Source: Taxawa tesnikishii (nom. ined.) (Eukaryota > Ascomycota > Dothideomycetes > Dothideales). Taken from it: a DNA stretch of 64,000 bases. Every line of letters starts with the position of its first letter. Positions within the stretch are counted from its first letter, which is position 1. Positions 1-11,410 of the stretch are shown in pieces. The stretch spans positions 124,001 through 188,000 of the forward strand of contig JAPDRO010000018.1 of the NCBI GenBank assembly GCA_030247885.1, given 5' to 3'. The notes under the pieces were generated by a model that searched no databases, was not told the DNA's origin, and saw only the letters and a program-made list of their open reading frames with translations. Position numbers and translations under genes: made by a program.

Positions 1-310
1 GCAGACGTCCTGCACAAGAGATATCGAGAAGAAGAGCAAGTGTGACTTTGTCGAAACTCATGTAGAATGCAGGCAAAGTCTTCACTTCCAAGCATCACCG
101 GGGTAGTCCATGCTCGACCAATCATCATCACTACTTCGTCCACTGACCGTTGCGATTCTCAAGGCACATTGACCCTCCGCGATAGAAAAAACTGGCTATT
201 GATACATGCGCACCGTGACTGTAAGCGGCAACAAACGCACAGGCCGTCAAGTGAGCTCATCCCTTAAACGCTCTTACCTCGCCTCCCTAACTCTTCCAAC
301 CTCAGCCTTT
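1..310. other. Intergenic, no gene seen
   Basis: This lies downstream of the NIC96 stop codon. There are only short unsupported open frames and no RNA gene or repeat that I can recognise. Confidence 0.6.
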
Positions 311-3300
311 TTAATAAGCCCCTACATCTCCACCCACTCTAGCCAAGACTTCAAACACCCTAGGCTGCAACTTGTATCTAACTAGCCCCGCAAAAACCAT
401 TGTATCCTTGGCCGCCTGCAGCAATTCCTCGGCCACGGCTTGCCTCTCCGGTGTCGCGAACTCGCTTTCGAGGAGCAGTTGGCGCTGGTTGCCGCAGCAG
501 GTGAGGGACCAGACGAGCAGGTTGCCGACGTTACGGCTGAGGACGGGCGGCAGGTTGTTGAAGACGGTTGCGCGGTCGCGGATGAGGGATATGTTGCCGC
601 GTGCGGAGAGCGGGAGGAGGGCGAGGGCGTGGATTTTCTGCGAGGCATGCGTTAGCGGGTGGTTTGGGAGGCCAGACGGGTGGTGAGGGGGCTTGGGACT
701 GCGATAGCACGATAGGGTTGGGGGTCAAAGGGCGAAGGGAAGAAGGGAGGGAGGGAGGGGGAGAGATGACTGGATACATACATCCAAAGCGAGGGCCCAC
801 CGTCCTTGTTCGACAAACGTCTTGGCCTCGGCCGTGATCAGCAGCATGCTGCAGGCGTCTCTGTTGACCTGCTTGATCTTCCTCGCAGTCATCGCGTTGC
901 TCTCATACAGTTGCCGCATGTTTCTCGTCAACTGCACCGGATCCTCGACCGCGGTCAGAGACAGACTTCCGCCGATTCCCTGCTGTTGCTGCGCCTGCCC
1001 CTGCTGAGCTTCGTCACGGGGTTTCAGCGGCTCCAGCCTGACGGGTGTATCGCCAATCTCTACCGCAATGGCATCGCTGACTGCACGGTTGCAGATTTCA
1101 ATCACTTTATCGTACTCCTCTGCGAGGTGGAACAGCAGAACCGCATCCGTGACCCTGCCGTTCTCCTCTGCGATCTGCGCCGCCGCGATCGTGATCTGTC
1201 TCAAGAAGACCTCTTCGTTCTCGATCCTAATCAATGGCAATCTTTGCTCGATGGCGCCCTTGATGCGCTGGCCGTCGGAGCGAATGTCGCCGAGCAATTG
1301 GGCGAACTCGCGAGTTTCGAGGACGAGCTCGCGGAGGGCTTCGTGGCAGAGCGAAAGCTGGCGCTTGCCGGACTCGTCGGGCAGATCGGCGTTTAGGGCG
1401 ACGAGGCAGAGGTAGTCGGCGGCGGAAGTGGCGTGCGAGGAGCGGAAGTCGCGCGTGTAGTAGCCCAGGAGATGGCCAAAGGACAATTGAGGCTGTTGGC
1501 GAGTTGTGTATGTCACTGCTGTAGAGTTAGTATTGATCGAAATATGGGGTTTGGAACTGCACTTACGGAGATCATCGCCACCGTTGAAATCATTAACTCT
1601 GAGGAGACCGTAGAAGTTCAGCGCGACGGCGAAGTGCGTAGCGGTGAGGTAGTTGTGCGGATAGAGCCAAGCGATAGCACTCTCGAACTGTCCGGCCAAG
1701 ATCTGTAGGAAGAAGTAGGTGCCGTAAGCTCCGGTACCTTCGCCTGATTGCACGAAATGTCTCTGTCCGATTTCGTGAATGACATTGCGGACGTCCTCCA
1801 GGGCAAAGACCTCGGCAGCAGTCTCTTCGACTCTATTGACCTCTCTCGCCAGGGCGAACTGCAACCAAATCCAATCTTCCATGCTCTGATTGACACCCTC
1901 CAAGCTCCTGCGGCTCAGCTCGCACCGCCCGACAATCTTGTAACACGCCATCCGGTACGGATCGAGCGAGTTCTCGGGCGCGATTCGGGAACGCTGAGAG
2001 TACTCCGAGCTGATCCTGCTCTGCAAATCCGGACCCAGCCTTCTATCCTCACTGCGCGAGTAGCTGGCAATGTAGGCCGGGAAGTTACGATCCATGCTCT
2101 TGATTGCACGCTCGTTGTCCGCCACGTACTGCGCCGCTTCCTGCACTAGGCCGGCGCGCAGGAGATAGAAAATCAATACCCAGCAATAGTCATAGTCATC
2201 TCCCTTATCCAGTTTCTGCAGCTCGACGTTGTCGGCTCCGAGCTCCTTGCGCGCGGAGCGAAGACGGATGTAAGCGCGCACATTGCTGATGGGCGAGGGG
2301 ATGCCGCCGCGCTTGGCCTCTGCCGGGTTCTTGTCCACCGCACTCGTGAGTTGACTGTAAAACTGGGTTTCGAGAAACTTGCGAGATCCGTTAATGATGC
2401 GTTTGCGGAGTGCAAAAGCCTTGGGTGAGGCAGGTGCATCGTCCAGATAGTCCTGCGCAAACTGGCGTTCCTTGACAGCGCCGGGATCCGAGGGCCGGTC
2501 TGCGCTGGATTTCTCTCCCACAATTTCCCTGAGCGCCTTGTATGCGTTCACGAAGTGCGAAGTGTCCTCGATCGACGGCTCCATTTCCACCTTTGAGAAT
2601 TCCTCCAGGATGGGATAGACCGTCTCCTGCAGCCTCTTCTCGTTCAAGTCCTTGATCTTACCTCTGTACTTCTCCTGCTTGTCCCTCTGCATGCGATCTT
2701 CAGGCGCCGGCTGCATGCCACCCGACGGTGCCCTTTCCGCAACGTCGCTGAACAGAGTCTGTCTTGAACCGCGCATGCTTGGCGTTCCCAGGACACTCTT
2801 AGACATACCAGAAGCACCGAAAGACATGCCGTTGGCGGTCGAGGCTCCTAGACCCTTTCCTCTGCGCGTCGAACGACCGAACGCGCCCTTTGTATGCGTG
2901 GCAGCAACGCTGGCACCCACTGCCGTAGCATTGAGGTCCTCTCCCTTCTTGACCAACCCGAAATGTTCGTAGATCCTTCTTCTCTGAGAGTCCCACTCCA
3001 TCTGCACATTCTCTTCTAAGAAAGTGTCAAAGTCGCGCTTCGCCTGTTCAAGGCCCTGTTCGATGAGGTTCAGAGTGGACTGTTTGTAAATGCCCTCTAC
3101 GTAAGCATCGAGATCGGTGTCGAAGGAAGTGGTTGTCGCATCCGGCGCAGGGGCTTTTGTAGCAGCATCGGCACTGAAAGAATTAAGATCACGGAGAGCT
3201 GCACCAGTGTTCACGCCAGAAGCTGCGAGAAGGTAATGCCTATCACAACAGTCAGCGCTCCGTGTACTTTCACGCCTAGCCCAACTTTCACTCACGCTGT

Positions 3301-4039
3301 ACTATCCGCTCTGCCGTCCCTCTGCGCACTGGGACCGCCTTGCCCCAGGTTCCGAACTTTGCGTGCGATATCCCCCAACCCCAGCTGCAGACTCGGTATC
3401 TCACCAAAGGCGCTCGTGCCATTCTCCGCGTTCCTCTTCCGTCCTCTCTCAAGCAGATGGTTGAAATATGCCGGCTGGCCCGGTTGCTGGGCCTTGTTTT
3501 CCGCGTCCTGTCCCTGTGCGTTGGCGGTCCCTGTGGCGGTGCTTCCCCAAAGAGGCCACCGCTCTGCGTCGTCGCCGGCTGATTTGCTGTGCTGCCAAAC
3601 AATCCGCCTCCTCCAGCAGCGCTTGTCGTGGTGGTGCTGCCAAACAATCCACCACTGGCCGGAGCGCTCGTCGCGTTCGGTTCGCCGACTCTACCAAACA
3701 AGCCTCCTCCTCCAGTAGCGCCGGTCGACGTACCAGCACCACCACCAAGCATACTTCCAAAGGGGCTTCCTCCTGTACCAGCGCTCGTTGTTGCAGTGGT
3801 ATTCGATTCGCCCACTCTTCCAAACAGCCCTCCACTGGGCGCAGCCGCAGCAGGCTTGTTGGGTTCGCCCATTCTACCGAACAATCCTCCACTCGGTGCC
3901 GCAGATGTCGTAGCAGTTGACGTGCCAAATAAGCTAGGCGCAGAGGTTCCCGAAGATTGCTGTCCGCCCAAATTGGAAAAAGACTTCCTCCGCCAGGCTG
4001 GAGGGGCTTGCTGGCGCCCAGATTATCGAAGAGACCCAT
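311..4039 (-). CDS. NIC96: Nucleoporin NIC96 (Nup93 orthologue) with GLFG-rich N-terminus
   Basis: Scaffold nucleoporin of the nuclear pore inner ring, which anchors the Nsp1-Nup57-Nup49 channel trimer. Exons read 4039-3296, 3239-1567, 1518-782 and 637-311, with introns of 56, 48 and 144 nt and good GTAAGT/GTATGT donors. The first ~160 residues hold about six GLFG-type repeats, then a charged helical linker with LLERGRKR, then the large alpha-helical Nic96 domain to the end. The conserved parts include HYLLAASGVNTG near the first splice and a run of helices to the C-terminus. Predicted length is about 1160 residues. The frame breaks twice in the FG region, at the A5 run 3977-3981 and the C4 run 3545-3548. 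One base added at each site restores MGLFDNLG..., the linker and all splice phases, so these look like sequencing losses. The start ATG at 4039 begins the FG region. Family knowledge plus direct reading; identity is firm. Confidence 0.93.
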
Positions 4040-4490
4040 CTCTGGCGTGGGCAATGGAGTGCAAGTGGTGTTGTGTGAAAGTAGTGGTTGTTGATGCGCG
4101 CAAGCTGGGCGCGTCTTTGAACTTTGGGGACGCGGAGAAGGAGCTTTGAGACTTTCGGCGTTTACCGGGGATTGAATTCACTCACTTCTTCACACTGAAC
4201 AAATCAAATGACTGGTTTGAGTGCAATTTGATTGCGGGACGATCGAGAGTAGTTGTACGGTAAAAGTTAAACCAAGAAAACGGCGATGAAAAAGTCCATT
4301 GCATGTTGTACGATGGCTGGAAAACAAGTTACCCCAAGTGAAGCAGGTGGAGCAGCATCAAGCGAAGGTGCTAGCCATATCTTCTATCCCACCCCTAGTC
4401 TATCATTACATCTCTACATATCTACACCAAGCTCCGTCATTCGCATTCCAAGCCCTTAATGCCGTTTCCGTACATCGCAAGGCTTATTCC

Positions 4491-6899
4491 TCAAGAGCTG
4501 ATCGCCTCTCTCAAACACTCCGCCAAGCGTTTGTAATCTCTCAACAGCTCCTCGACCTCGCCGATCCTCAACTCTTTCGCATCCTTCACCTCCAGGAACC
4601 TTTTCACCGGCGGCTTCGTCTTCCTCAGCCCCGCCAGAGCCTCTCTCGCATTCAAATCTACGTCCGAGTCCTGCGCTTTCCCCTCACTGCCCTTCCGTGT
4701 CTTCGGGTTCATAATTTCGGGAATATGTCCCAACTGTTTGGACTTCTCAGCCTGTGGTGTGATGGCCGCAGGTGTGGTAGTGGTACTTGCGCTCCGTCCG
4801 AAGCGCCCGAAACTCGGTACGCCGAAGCCCTTCAGCGGATTGATCGAGTTCATGAGATCGCCTACTACGCCGCCTGCTGCTACTCCTCCTCCTCCTGCGG
4901 CTGGCTTGTCTCTCTCGGAGGCCGGTGCCGACTTTTCGGCGAATACGACGCGCTTGCTCGAACCGCCGGACTTTGTGCTGTCGACGGAACGATCGCGCAG
5001 GGTGTTGCGGCGGCCGCCGACGAGGTCGAGGAGTCTGTCGTTCTTGCCGGCACCCAGAGGGTCGGAGTTGTCGGGGCTCTCAGAGGGATCGGTGGGTTCC
5101 ATGATGCTGCTACGGCCACTGACACTGTTGACATCGTCCTCGTCTAATGGTGGCGGTCGGATCAGGTCCTTCACATCCGCTAGCGTTTTAGGCACGACGA
5201 TGGGTGACTCGGTGCCTTCTACTTGAGATTGTTGTTCTTTCAAGCGACCGAAGAGGAATTTGAAACTGTTCTCGAGAGTAGCGTTGATGGTGTCGAAGGC
5301 CTGATCGGCGGAGTTGAGAATGTTTTCTCGCCCGGCTTCGATTCGCTCGGCTTGCGCTTGGATGAGGGATGACAGGCGGCGCTGTTGTTGCGAGAGTTGG
5401 CCCGGACGCAGGGCAGTCGTCGATGTTGCGGGCAAGGGCAGGGACTTCGCTGCACTCGAGGGGCCGGCATCCAAGTCTGATGAAACTGCTGATACTGGCG
5501 ATACACCCGACGTTGACGAACGAGCCACAGAAGGCTGCATAGGCGGCGTAAGTCTGTCAACCGTCGGTGTCTCGGGGCGGCTCGATGGCTGACTTGAAGA
5601 CTTTTGTGGACCTTCTGGCATTTCGTCTGCACGGAGAGATGCTAGATCAACGGTTTCAAGGAAGGAGATGGCAGCTTCCAGGTTCACCAAGCAGTATGCA
5701 GCCTCGCCATCAACCTTGCCGGATGCGCGAAACCGCTGCATGAAGTGAAGGTTGCTGATGACGTTGAGAGTCTCCGGAGGGGACGTGATCAATGTGTAGA
5801 TCAGCGTAGGCAGAATTTCATCAGCCGACGATGATGATGGAAAAATTGGGATAGAGTCTCCACAATGCTCTTGTGCGCAGCTGTCAGATGACGGAGCTTC
5901 CCAAGTGGATAGTGTTCGTCGTCCATCTGTCGCAAGTTGTCCCGAGCTGGACTTAGTGAGGCGAATATGGCTTCCTCCTTTCCTGAAGGAGCCTCGTTCA
6001 CAGCATTGTCCGCCGCTTCAATCTTTACGTGCAGTTCCTTCAGACCGATGCCAACCAGCGCCAGTGCTGCTGTTCTCGACTGTAGCTTTGCATCCCTCTC
6101 CTCGTCATCCGTACTGCGATGCCTCCATATCCGGTCATACACCTGCTCGCATACCCCTCTTTCCACTGCTTCTTCCAAAGCTGTTCGTTTCAGCTCCAGC
6201 ATCCTACGTGCTTTCCGTCTGTCCGTAATCTCAGAAGCAGTGAGCATTTGCTGGTCTTCTCCATTTGACTGTTCTGCCGGGCTTCCCCTGTCAGTGTTGG
6301 AGTTTGCTCTTGCTCTACCCTTGACTTTTGCTGACGTCTTGGACGATGTCGAAGGGGCTGGCGACTTTTCCCGAGAAAGACGGGATGACAATGTCGCTAT
6401 ATGAGTCGAGATATGGGATTCGGCTTGTACATAGAAGTCCTGGAAGAGTTCGGATATCGCGTCGATAGTAAGTGGAGTGGCATGTACTTTTGCAGATAGC
6501 GACTTCAGAAACCTGACTGTCCGTCAGACATGTATGATCCGCAAGCCTGTTCTATACTCACCTTTCGGACAGACTCCGTATCTCGATTGGTAGTTCATCA
6601 AAGGTTTCCGGGACATGTATATCGGGTGTCCCGGAACCATCAACTTCGTCCTCGAGATGCTCATCTTGCTCGTCGACCGTCTCGAATATGTCTCCTTTTC
6701 TTTTCCTTTGGTCTTCCGAAGAGAGTGTTGTATTCCTGGCTTCTGGTATGCTGGGAATGACTGTGCCGCTCGTCGTCTGTATGGTGTTCGCTCTCGTTCG
6801 GGACGGGGATGCCGGATTAGACTGCGGGGACGGTAAGCGGGTGAAGGATCTCGAAACGTGGAGTGGTCTTGGTCTCCGGGAATCCGAAGGTTGTTGCAT
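4491..6899 (-). CDS. VPS9-domain protein, probable Rab5-type GEF (Muk1/Vps9-like)
   Basis: Likely activates endosomal Rab5/Vps21-type GTPases. Two exons, 6899-6562 and 6512-4491, are joined by a 49-nt intron (GTGAGT...GTCAG). About 786 residues. The N-terminus is Ser/Pro-rich and disordered, followed by a helical region. The VPS9 core lies near residues 330-400: DEILPTLIYTLI, then FMQRF, then DGEAAYCLVNLEAAISFLE, matching the family pattern of P-x-L-I-Y and G-E-A-x-Y-x-L-x-N. The C-terminal half is low complexity with a charged last helix. One base is missing in the A5 run 5841-5845, just before the VPS9 core; restoring it joins the two frames. It is divergently transcribed from ATG15 and shares a ~540-bp promoter region with it. 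Which yeast VPS9 protein is the closest relative (Muk1 or Vps9) cannot be settled by eye; no CUE domain was seen. Confidence 0.8.
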
Positions 6900-7437
6900 C
6901 GTGGGATAGTGCAGCGGTCAATGTGCGATAGAATCTGCCTTGACCGAGAGAAAGTGAGACGATACGTAGAGGGGTTGCTGTGCCGCACTGGGTGTGCTCT
7001 GCTGTGAACAGTCTAGGAATAACTTGGAAAAACAGTGCTGTCTAACGAAGCGAAGGTAGGATGACCAAGAGCCTGCTCAACGGTCAGAAGACAGGACGGA
7101 TCACTCGGAGCTTGTATTTGTTTGGAGGCCAGTCGTTGATTAACAGGCAGTCATCCTCATGGATGTCGTGTGCACTGTTTGTTCCGTCGGTATCATTCGT
7201 TCCCCACATGCACTTGCCCCATTAGGATGCGGCTCTGGTCAACGTCATGTGGTCTTGGCGAACCTTAACCCCAGATGATGCGCGACACCCAGGCGCCTGA
7301 CACCAGTCACTCACAATACAACAACACTGTCGCCCACACCTACACGCCTCCTTTCGTCCCCTTTCGTCCCCTTTCGTCCCCTTCTGCAGCATGCGTATTG
7401 CTGTTGACGACTCTCCTTGACTCACTGCAAGACGAAC
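6900..7437. promoter_or_regulatory. Divergent promoter region, VPS9 gene / ATG15
   Basis: 538 bp between two start codons on opposite strands, so it must hold both promoters and 5' leaders. The only obvious signal is the CCCCT-bearing tandem repeat close to the ATG15 start, listed separately. Confidence 0.6.
7351..7385 (+). promoter_or_regulatory. Three tandem STRE cores (CCCCT) upstream of ATG15
   Basis: A 10-bp unit, CTTTCGTCCC, occurs three times head to tail, placing CCCCT at 7358-7362, 7368-7372 and 7378-7382, exactly one helical turn apart. CCCCT/AGGGG is the stress-response element bound by Msn2/4 in yeast and SebA/Seb1-type factors in filamentous fungi. It ends 53 bp before the ATG15 start, so it could alternatively sit in the 5' leader. 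Confidence 0.5.
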
Positions 7438-9515
7438 ATGAGAAGCGCCGGCGGCTTGCTCCTACACCTTCTCGCCTTATCCTCCGCCGCCGTCGAGCAG
7501 GCAGTCGCCGCTCGGCGAGATACACAGGGCCAGTATGGTATCCTCCCTCCAGGACTGGGCATAGAGCTGCCGTCATCTAGCCACTCTGAAACACAGCCGC
7601 GCGAACATGAGTTTGTGAGTCGTAAAGGGCTGTGTGCTGTGTTGTTCGAGGACTGACCGGAGAATGGTGTAGACGCTACGGCACATCTATCACCATGGCA
7701 CACACAGATACCCAGAGTTGCATCGCAAGATCGATATTCACTCGCATTCCTCGGTGATTGAGGTGGAGCAAGATGGAGCCCGGTCACCGTTGTCAGAGAA
7801 GCTGCGCGTGCGATCCCACGCTATCAGCATACAACGCCTGAAGGACCGCAGCAAACCTACTATGGACAGGCTGTTAGAGGCAGGCAGGCTGCGCGGAGAA
7901 GCCGTCTCCCTACCTCCCACGGCATGGACCATAGATGAGATATCAGGGCCCAACACCACAGACAAAGAAACCGTCATAAGCTTTGCTCGCATGGCCGCGA
8001 ATGCCTATGTGCAGGAACCATGGACTGGAGAATGGGAAGATGTAGGTTGAGCTCTGTGAAGATACAGCGTCGTAGCTGACGGGCGATTGCCAGGTTGGCG
8101 CACCATTCAACTACACAGAAGACTTTGGTTGGGAAGCCGATGGCCTGCGTGGGCACATCTTCGCCGATACCACCAACAAAACGGTCGTCATAGGCCTCAA
8201 GGGAACCTGTAAGTTAACGGTGCGATGCTATCACTCACACCATGGTAACTCAAGTTTGTGTGAAACAGCTATACTGATTGACTTTGCCCCAGCCCCAGCC
8301 GTATTCGACGGTGCAGACACCACTGGCAACGACAAGCTCAACGACAACTTGTTTGGGAGTTGTTGTTGCGGCCAAGGCGGTCCGTTCTGGTGGAAGAAGG
8401 TCTGCGATTGCATGACTTCGACTTACACATGCAACTCGACATGTCTGGTCAAGTCGCTTCGTGAGAAGAGTCATTACTACCACGCTGTTCAAGACCTTTA
8501 CCACAACGTCACGGCACGCTATCCTGAGGCCGACGTGTGGTTATCCGGTCACTCTCTTGGTGGCGTCGTGAGTGCTTTGCTGGGACTCACCTTTGGGCTG
8601 CCTACCCTGACCTACGAAACTTTCCCTGACGCACTCGCTGCGTCTAGGCTTGGCCTACCGACACCGCCAGGCTACCGCATTGGCTCCCACCAGAGCCGAG
8701 CAAACATTGGTATTTACCACTACGGACACACTGCTGACCCTATCTACATGGGTACCTGCAATAGTGCGTCATCATTCTGTACGATTGGTGGTTACGCTTT
8801 CCAAGGCCAGTGCCATACCGGACACACCTGCACATACGACACGGTGGCGGACCTTGGCTGGCGCGTCGGTGTTGGCACGCACAAAATCCATAACGTTATC
8901 AATGATGTGCTGAAGAAGTACGATCACGTTCCGGAGTGTGAGCAGGACATCGACTGCATAGACTGCTTTAACTGGAAATTCTTCGAGTCCAACGGTACCG
9001 AAAAGACAACAACGAGCAGTAGCAGTTCCGCCACGACTACGTCGCGGACAAGGACACGTACCGAAACGTGCCAAACTCCTGGATGGTGGGGGTGTCTCGA
9101 CGAGTCGACTACCTCCTCGAAGATTGTCACAACGACGGTGACCTCGACCTCATGTAAGACCCCAGGGTGGTTCGGCTGCAGAGACCCGACTACAACGACC
9201 TACACCACTACCGTGAAGACGCCTGCGGCAGTCCCCGCTCCCTCGATTACCACCACGTCCACTATCCCGCCTTCTTCAACCACCTCACAGACGCAGACGC
9301 AGACGTGCGAGACTCCGGGGTGGTTCGGGTGCAAGGATCCTACAAGCACTTCCTCAGCTACGCCTTCGCCGTCTTCAAGCTTGACGTCCCCTACACAGAT
9401 GACTTCAAGCACGAGCTGCACGTCGAAAGAGTGGTTTGGATTCATCTGTGTAGATCCTTCTCCTGACGTAACATCGTCGGTTGCAACACCTTCGCCGAAG
9501 ATTGATCTACGATAA
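7438..9515 (+). CDS. ATG15: Autophagy-related phospholipase ATG15
   Basis: Vacuolar class-3 lipase that disintegrates autophagic bodies and multivesicular-body vesicles. Four exons, 7438-7614, 7673-8041, 8094-8208 and 8269-9515, give 635 residues with all phases closing. It starts with a hydrophobic signal anchor ([13 protein letters not shown]). The family blocks [29 protein letters not shown] and C-x-C-x-STYTC are present. The nucleophile elbow GHSLGG has its Ser near residue 316, with TADPIYMG and GTHKIHNVI further on. Past residue ~500 comes a Ser/Thr-rich tail carrying four Cys/Trp modules of the type C-x-TPGW[FW]GC, the last one divergent. The tail is longer than in yeast Atg15. Likely stress-induced, given the CCCCT repeat just upstream. 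Confidence 0.95.
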
Positions 9516-10147
9516 CGGAGCTGGGTTCTGGGCGTTGCTGGGTACGGTTTGTTCTTTGATAAGGGCCATAGCAAGGGGCGGGCGTTTGGAGTGGCTGGTG
9601 CAGATACACAATTGGATATCATGATTGTTCCAGATCAGAACGCGTGCGGTTCCCGTAGCGTTTAGAGCGGTGATACGCTATCATGGCAAGTCGATATCGT
9701 TTCTCCATGGAATACAAGTCGCAAGACATCAGAGTTGTTGCTTTTTTACAACAGAGACACCCTCCAAAGTAGAGGACAGTAGCGCAAAGTTAGACTCTGA
9801 ACCTACTACATGTACGAGAAGTGAATGAACCAATAACCGGGTGCGCACGCAGCGAGCCGTGTTGAGGCGATGACGTTGGCGCGGGGCGCTTGCGCTTGCC
9901 CTCGTGAGCGCAGCGTGGCAGCACATCTCGAACATACAACATGAACCGTTAGTTACGTTGCTTGGCCTCTAACAACCATCGCTTGTTATTCCACCTACAG
10001 TGCATACAACATACATACTCATCCCCAACCAAACACCGTATCACACTTCCGACCTCTCCCTGTAACGACTTCCTCCACTTCGTCACTCAACGAAGTCGTG
10101 ACTTCCCGATACCCTTATCCTCCCAAACCCAACAACCCCCAGAAATC
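9516..10147. other. Intergenic, ATG15 3' end to KES1 promoter
   Basis: 632 bp with no supportable gene. The last 200 bp are CT-rich and C-rich, typical of the pyrimidine-rich leader region of a fungal housekeeping gene. Confidence 0.5.
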
Positions 10148-11410
10148 ATGGCAGAGGGCTCCGCGGTGCCCGCCTCGAGCAAGGGCTCATGGTCTTCCTT
10201 CCTGAAGGCAATCTACACGTCCACATCTTCCTCTCGCATCCGACATGCTAACCGCCAGCGCAGTCCATCGCCACTTTCAATGGCGACTTATCCACCATGA
10301 CGGCGCCCGCCTTCATCCTCTCCACCACCTCCCTGACTGAATTTTCCGCATATTGGGCCGAGATGCCTTCGCTCCTCGTCGCGCCCGCCGCCGAAAGAGA
10401 CCCCGCCAAGCGCTCCATGCTGGTGCTGAAGTGGTTCCTTAGCACCCTCAAGCAACAATACAGCAGCAGAAACGAGAAGCTTGGAAGTGAGAAGAAGCCT
10501 CTGAACCCGTTCTTGGGTGAGCTCTTTCTGGGAAAGTGGGAGGATCAGACCGGGACGACTCATCTTGTCAGCGAGCAAGTCAGGTATGCACAACAATTAT
10601 TTCGTCAAGCTTCGAGGCTGGGTTAGACGGGCGGTTGCTGATGAGTGGGGTAGCCACCACCCTCCAGTGACGGGCTACAGCATATGGAACGACAAGCACG
10701 GAGTGCGCCTGACTGGCTACAACGCCCAGAAGGCTTCGTTCGGCCGCACAATCAACATTAAGCAGGTCGGCCACGCCATCCTGCACATCGACGCCTACAA
10801 CGAGGACTACCTGATCACGCTACCCTCGCTGCACATCGAAGGTCTGATCACCGGCTCGCCTTACGTCGAGCTGAACAAGAGCACCTACATCGTCTCTTCC
10901 ACGGGCTACACCTCCAAGGTCGACTACAGCGGCAAGGGTTGGCTGTCCGGAAAGAAAAACTCCTTCACCGCCGTTATGTACCCGCACGGAAAGTCTGAGA
11001 AGGACGCCATCTACACCGTCGAGGGCCAATGGACGGACCAATTCACCATCAAGGACGCTCGCAAGAAAACTGTGGACACCTACAATGCCAAGACGACACC
11101 CAAGACGCCCCTGACCGTCGCCCCGATCGATCAGCAAGACCCGCTGGAGAGTCGACGCGCGTGGCGCAAGGTCGCAGAGGCCATCCAGAAGGGCGACATG
11201 AACACGACGCAGGCGGAGAAGAGCCTCATTGAAAACCAGCAGAGAGAGATGAGGAAGAAGGAGAAGGAAGAGGGCAAAGAGTGGGAACGGAGGTACTTCA
11301 GACGCATCCCGCATTCTGCGCCGTTTGAGAGCTTGATCAAGGAAGTGCCGGGTGGGTCCATTGATACGGATCAGACGAATGGTATATGGGAGTTCAAGGG
11401 AACGCAGTAG
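10148..11410 (+). CDS. KES1: Oxysterol-binding protein, KES1/OSH4 type
   Basis: Lipid-exchange protein that moves sterol and PI4P between membranes. Three exons, 10148-10207, 10264-10583 and 10654-11410, give 378 residues. The first intron (56 nt) starts with GC, not GT: CTGAAG is followed by GCAATC, with a TGCTAAC branch site and GCGCAG end. It joins SSFLK to [15 protein letters not shown], the conserved Kes1 start. The second intron interrupts the family signature, giving [15 protein letters not shown] once removed. [11 protein letters not shown] is also present. There is no PH or ankyrin domain, as expected for the short OSH class. It ends with YFRRIP and WEFKG, the usual ORD terminus. Confidence 0.93.
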
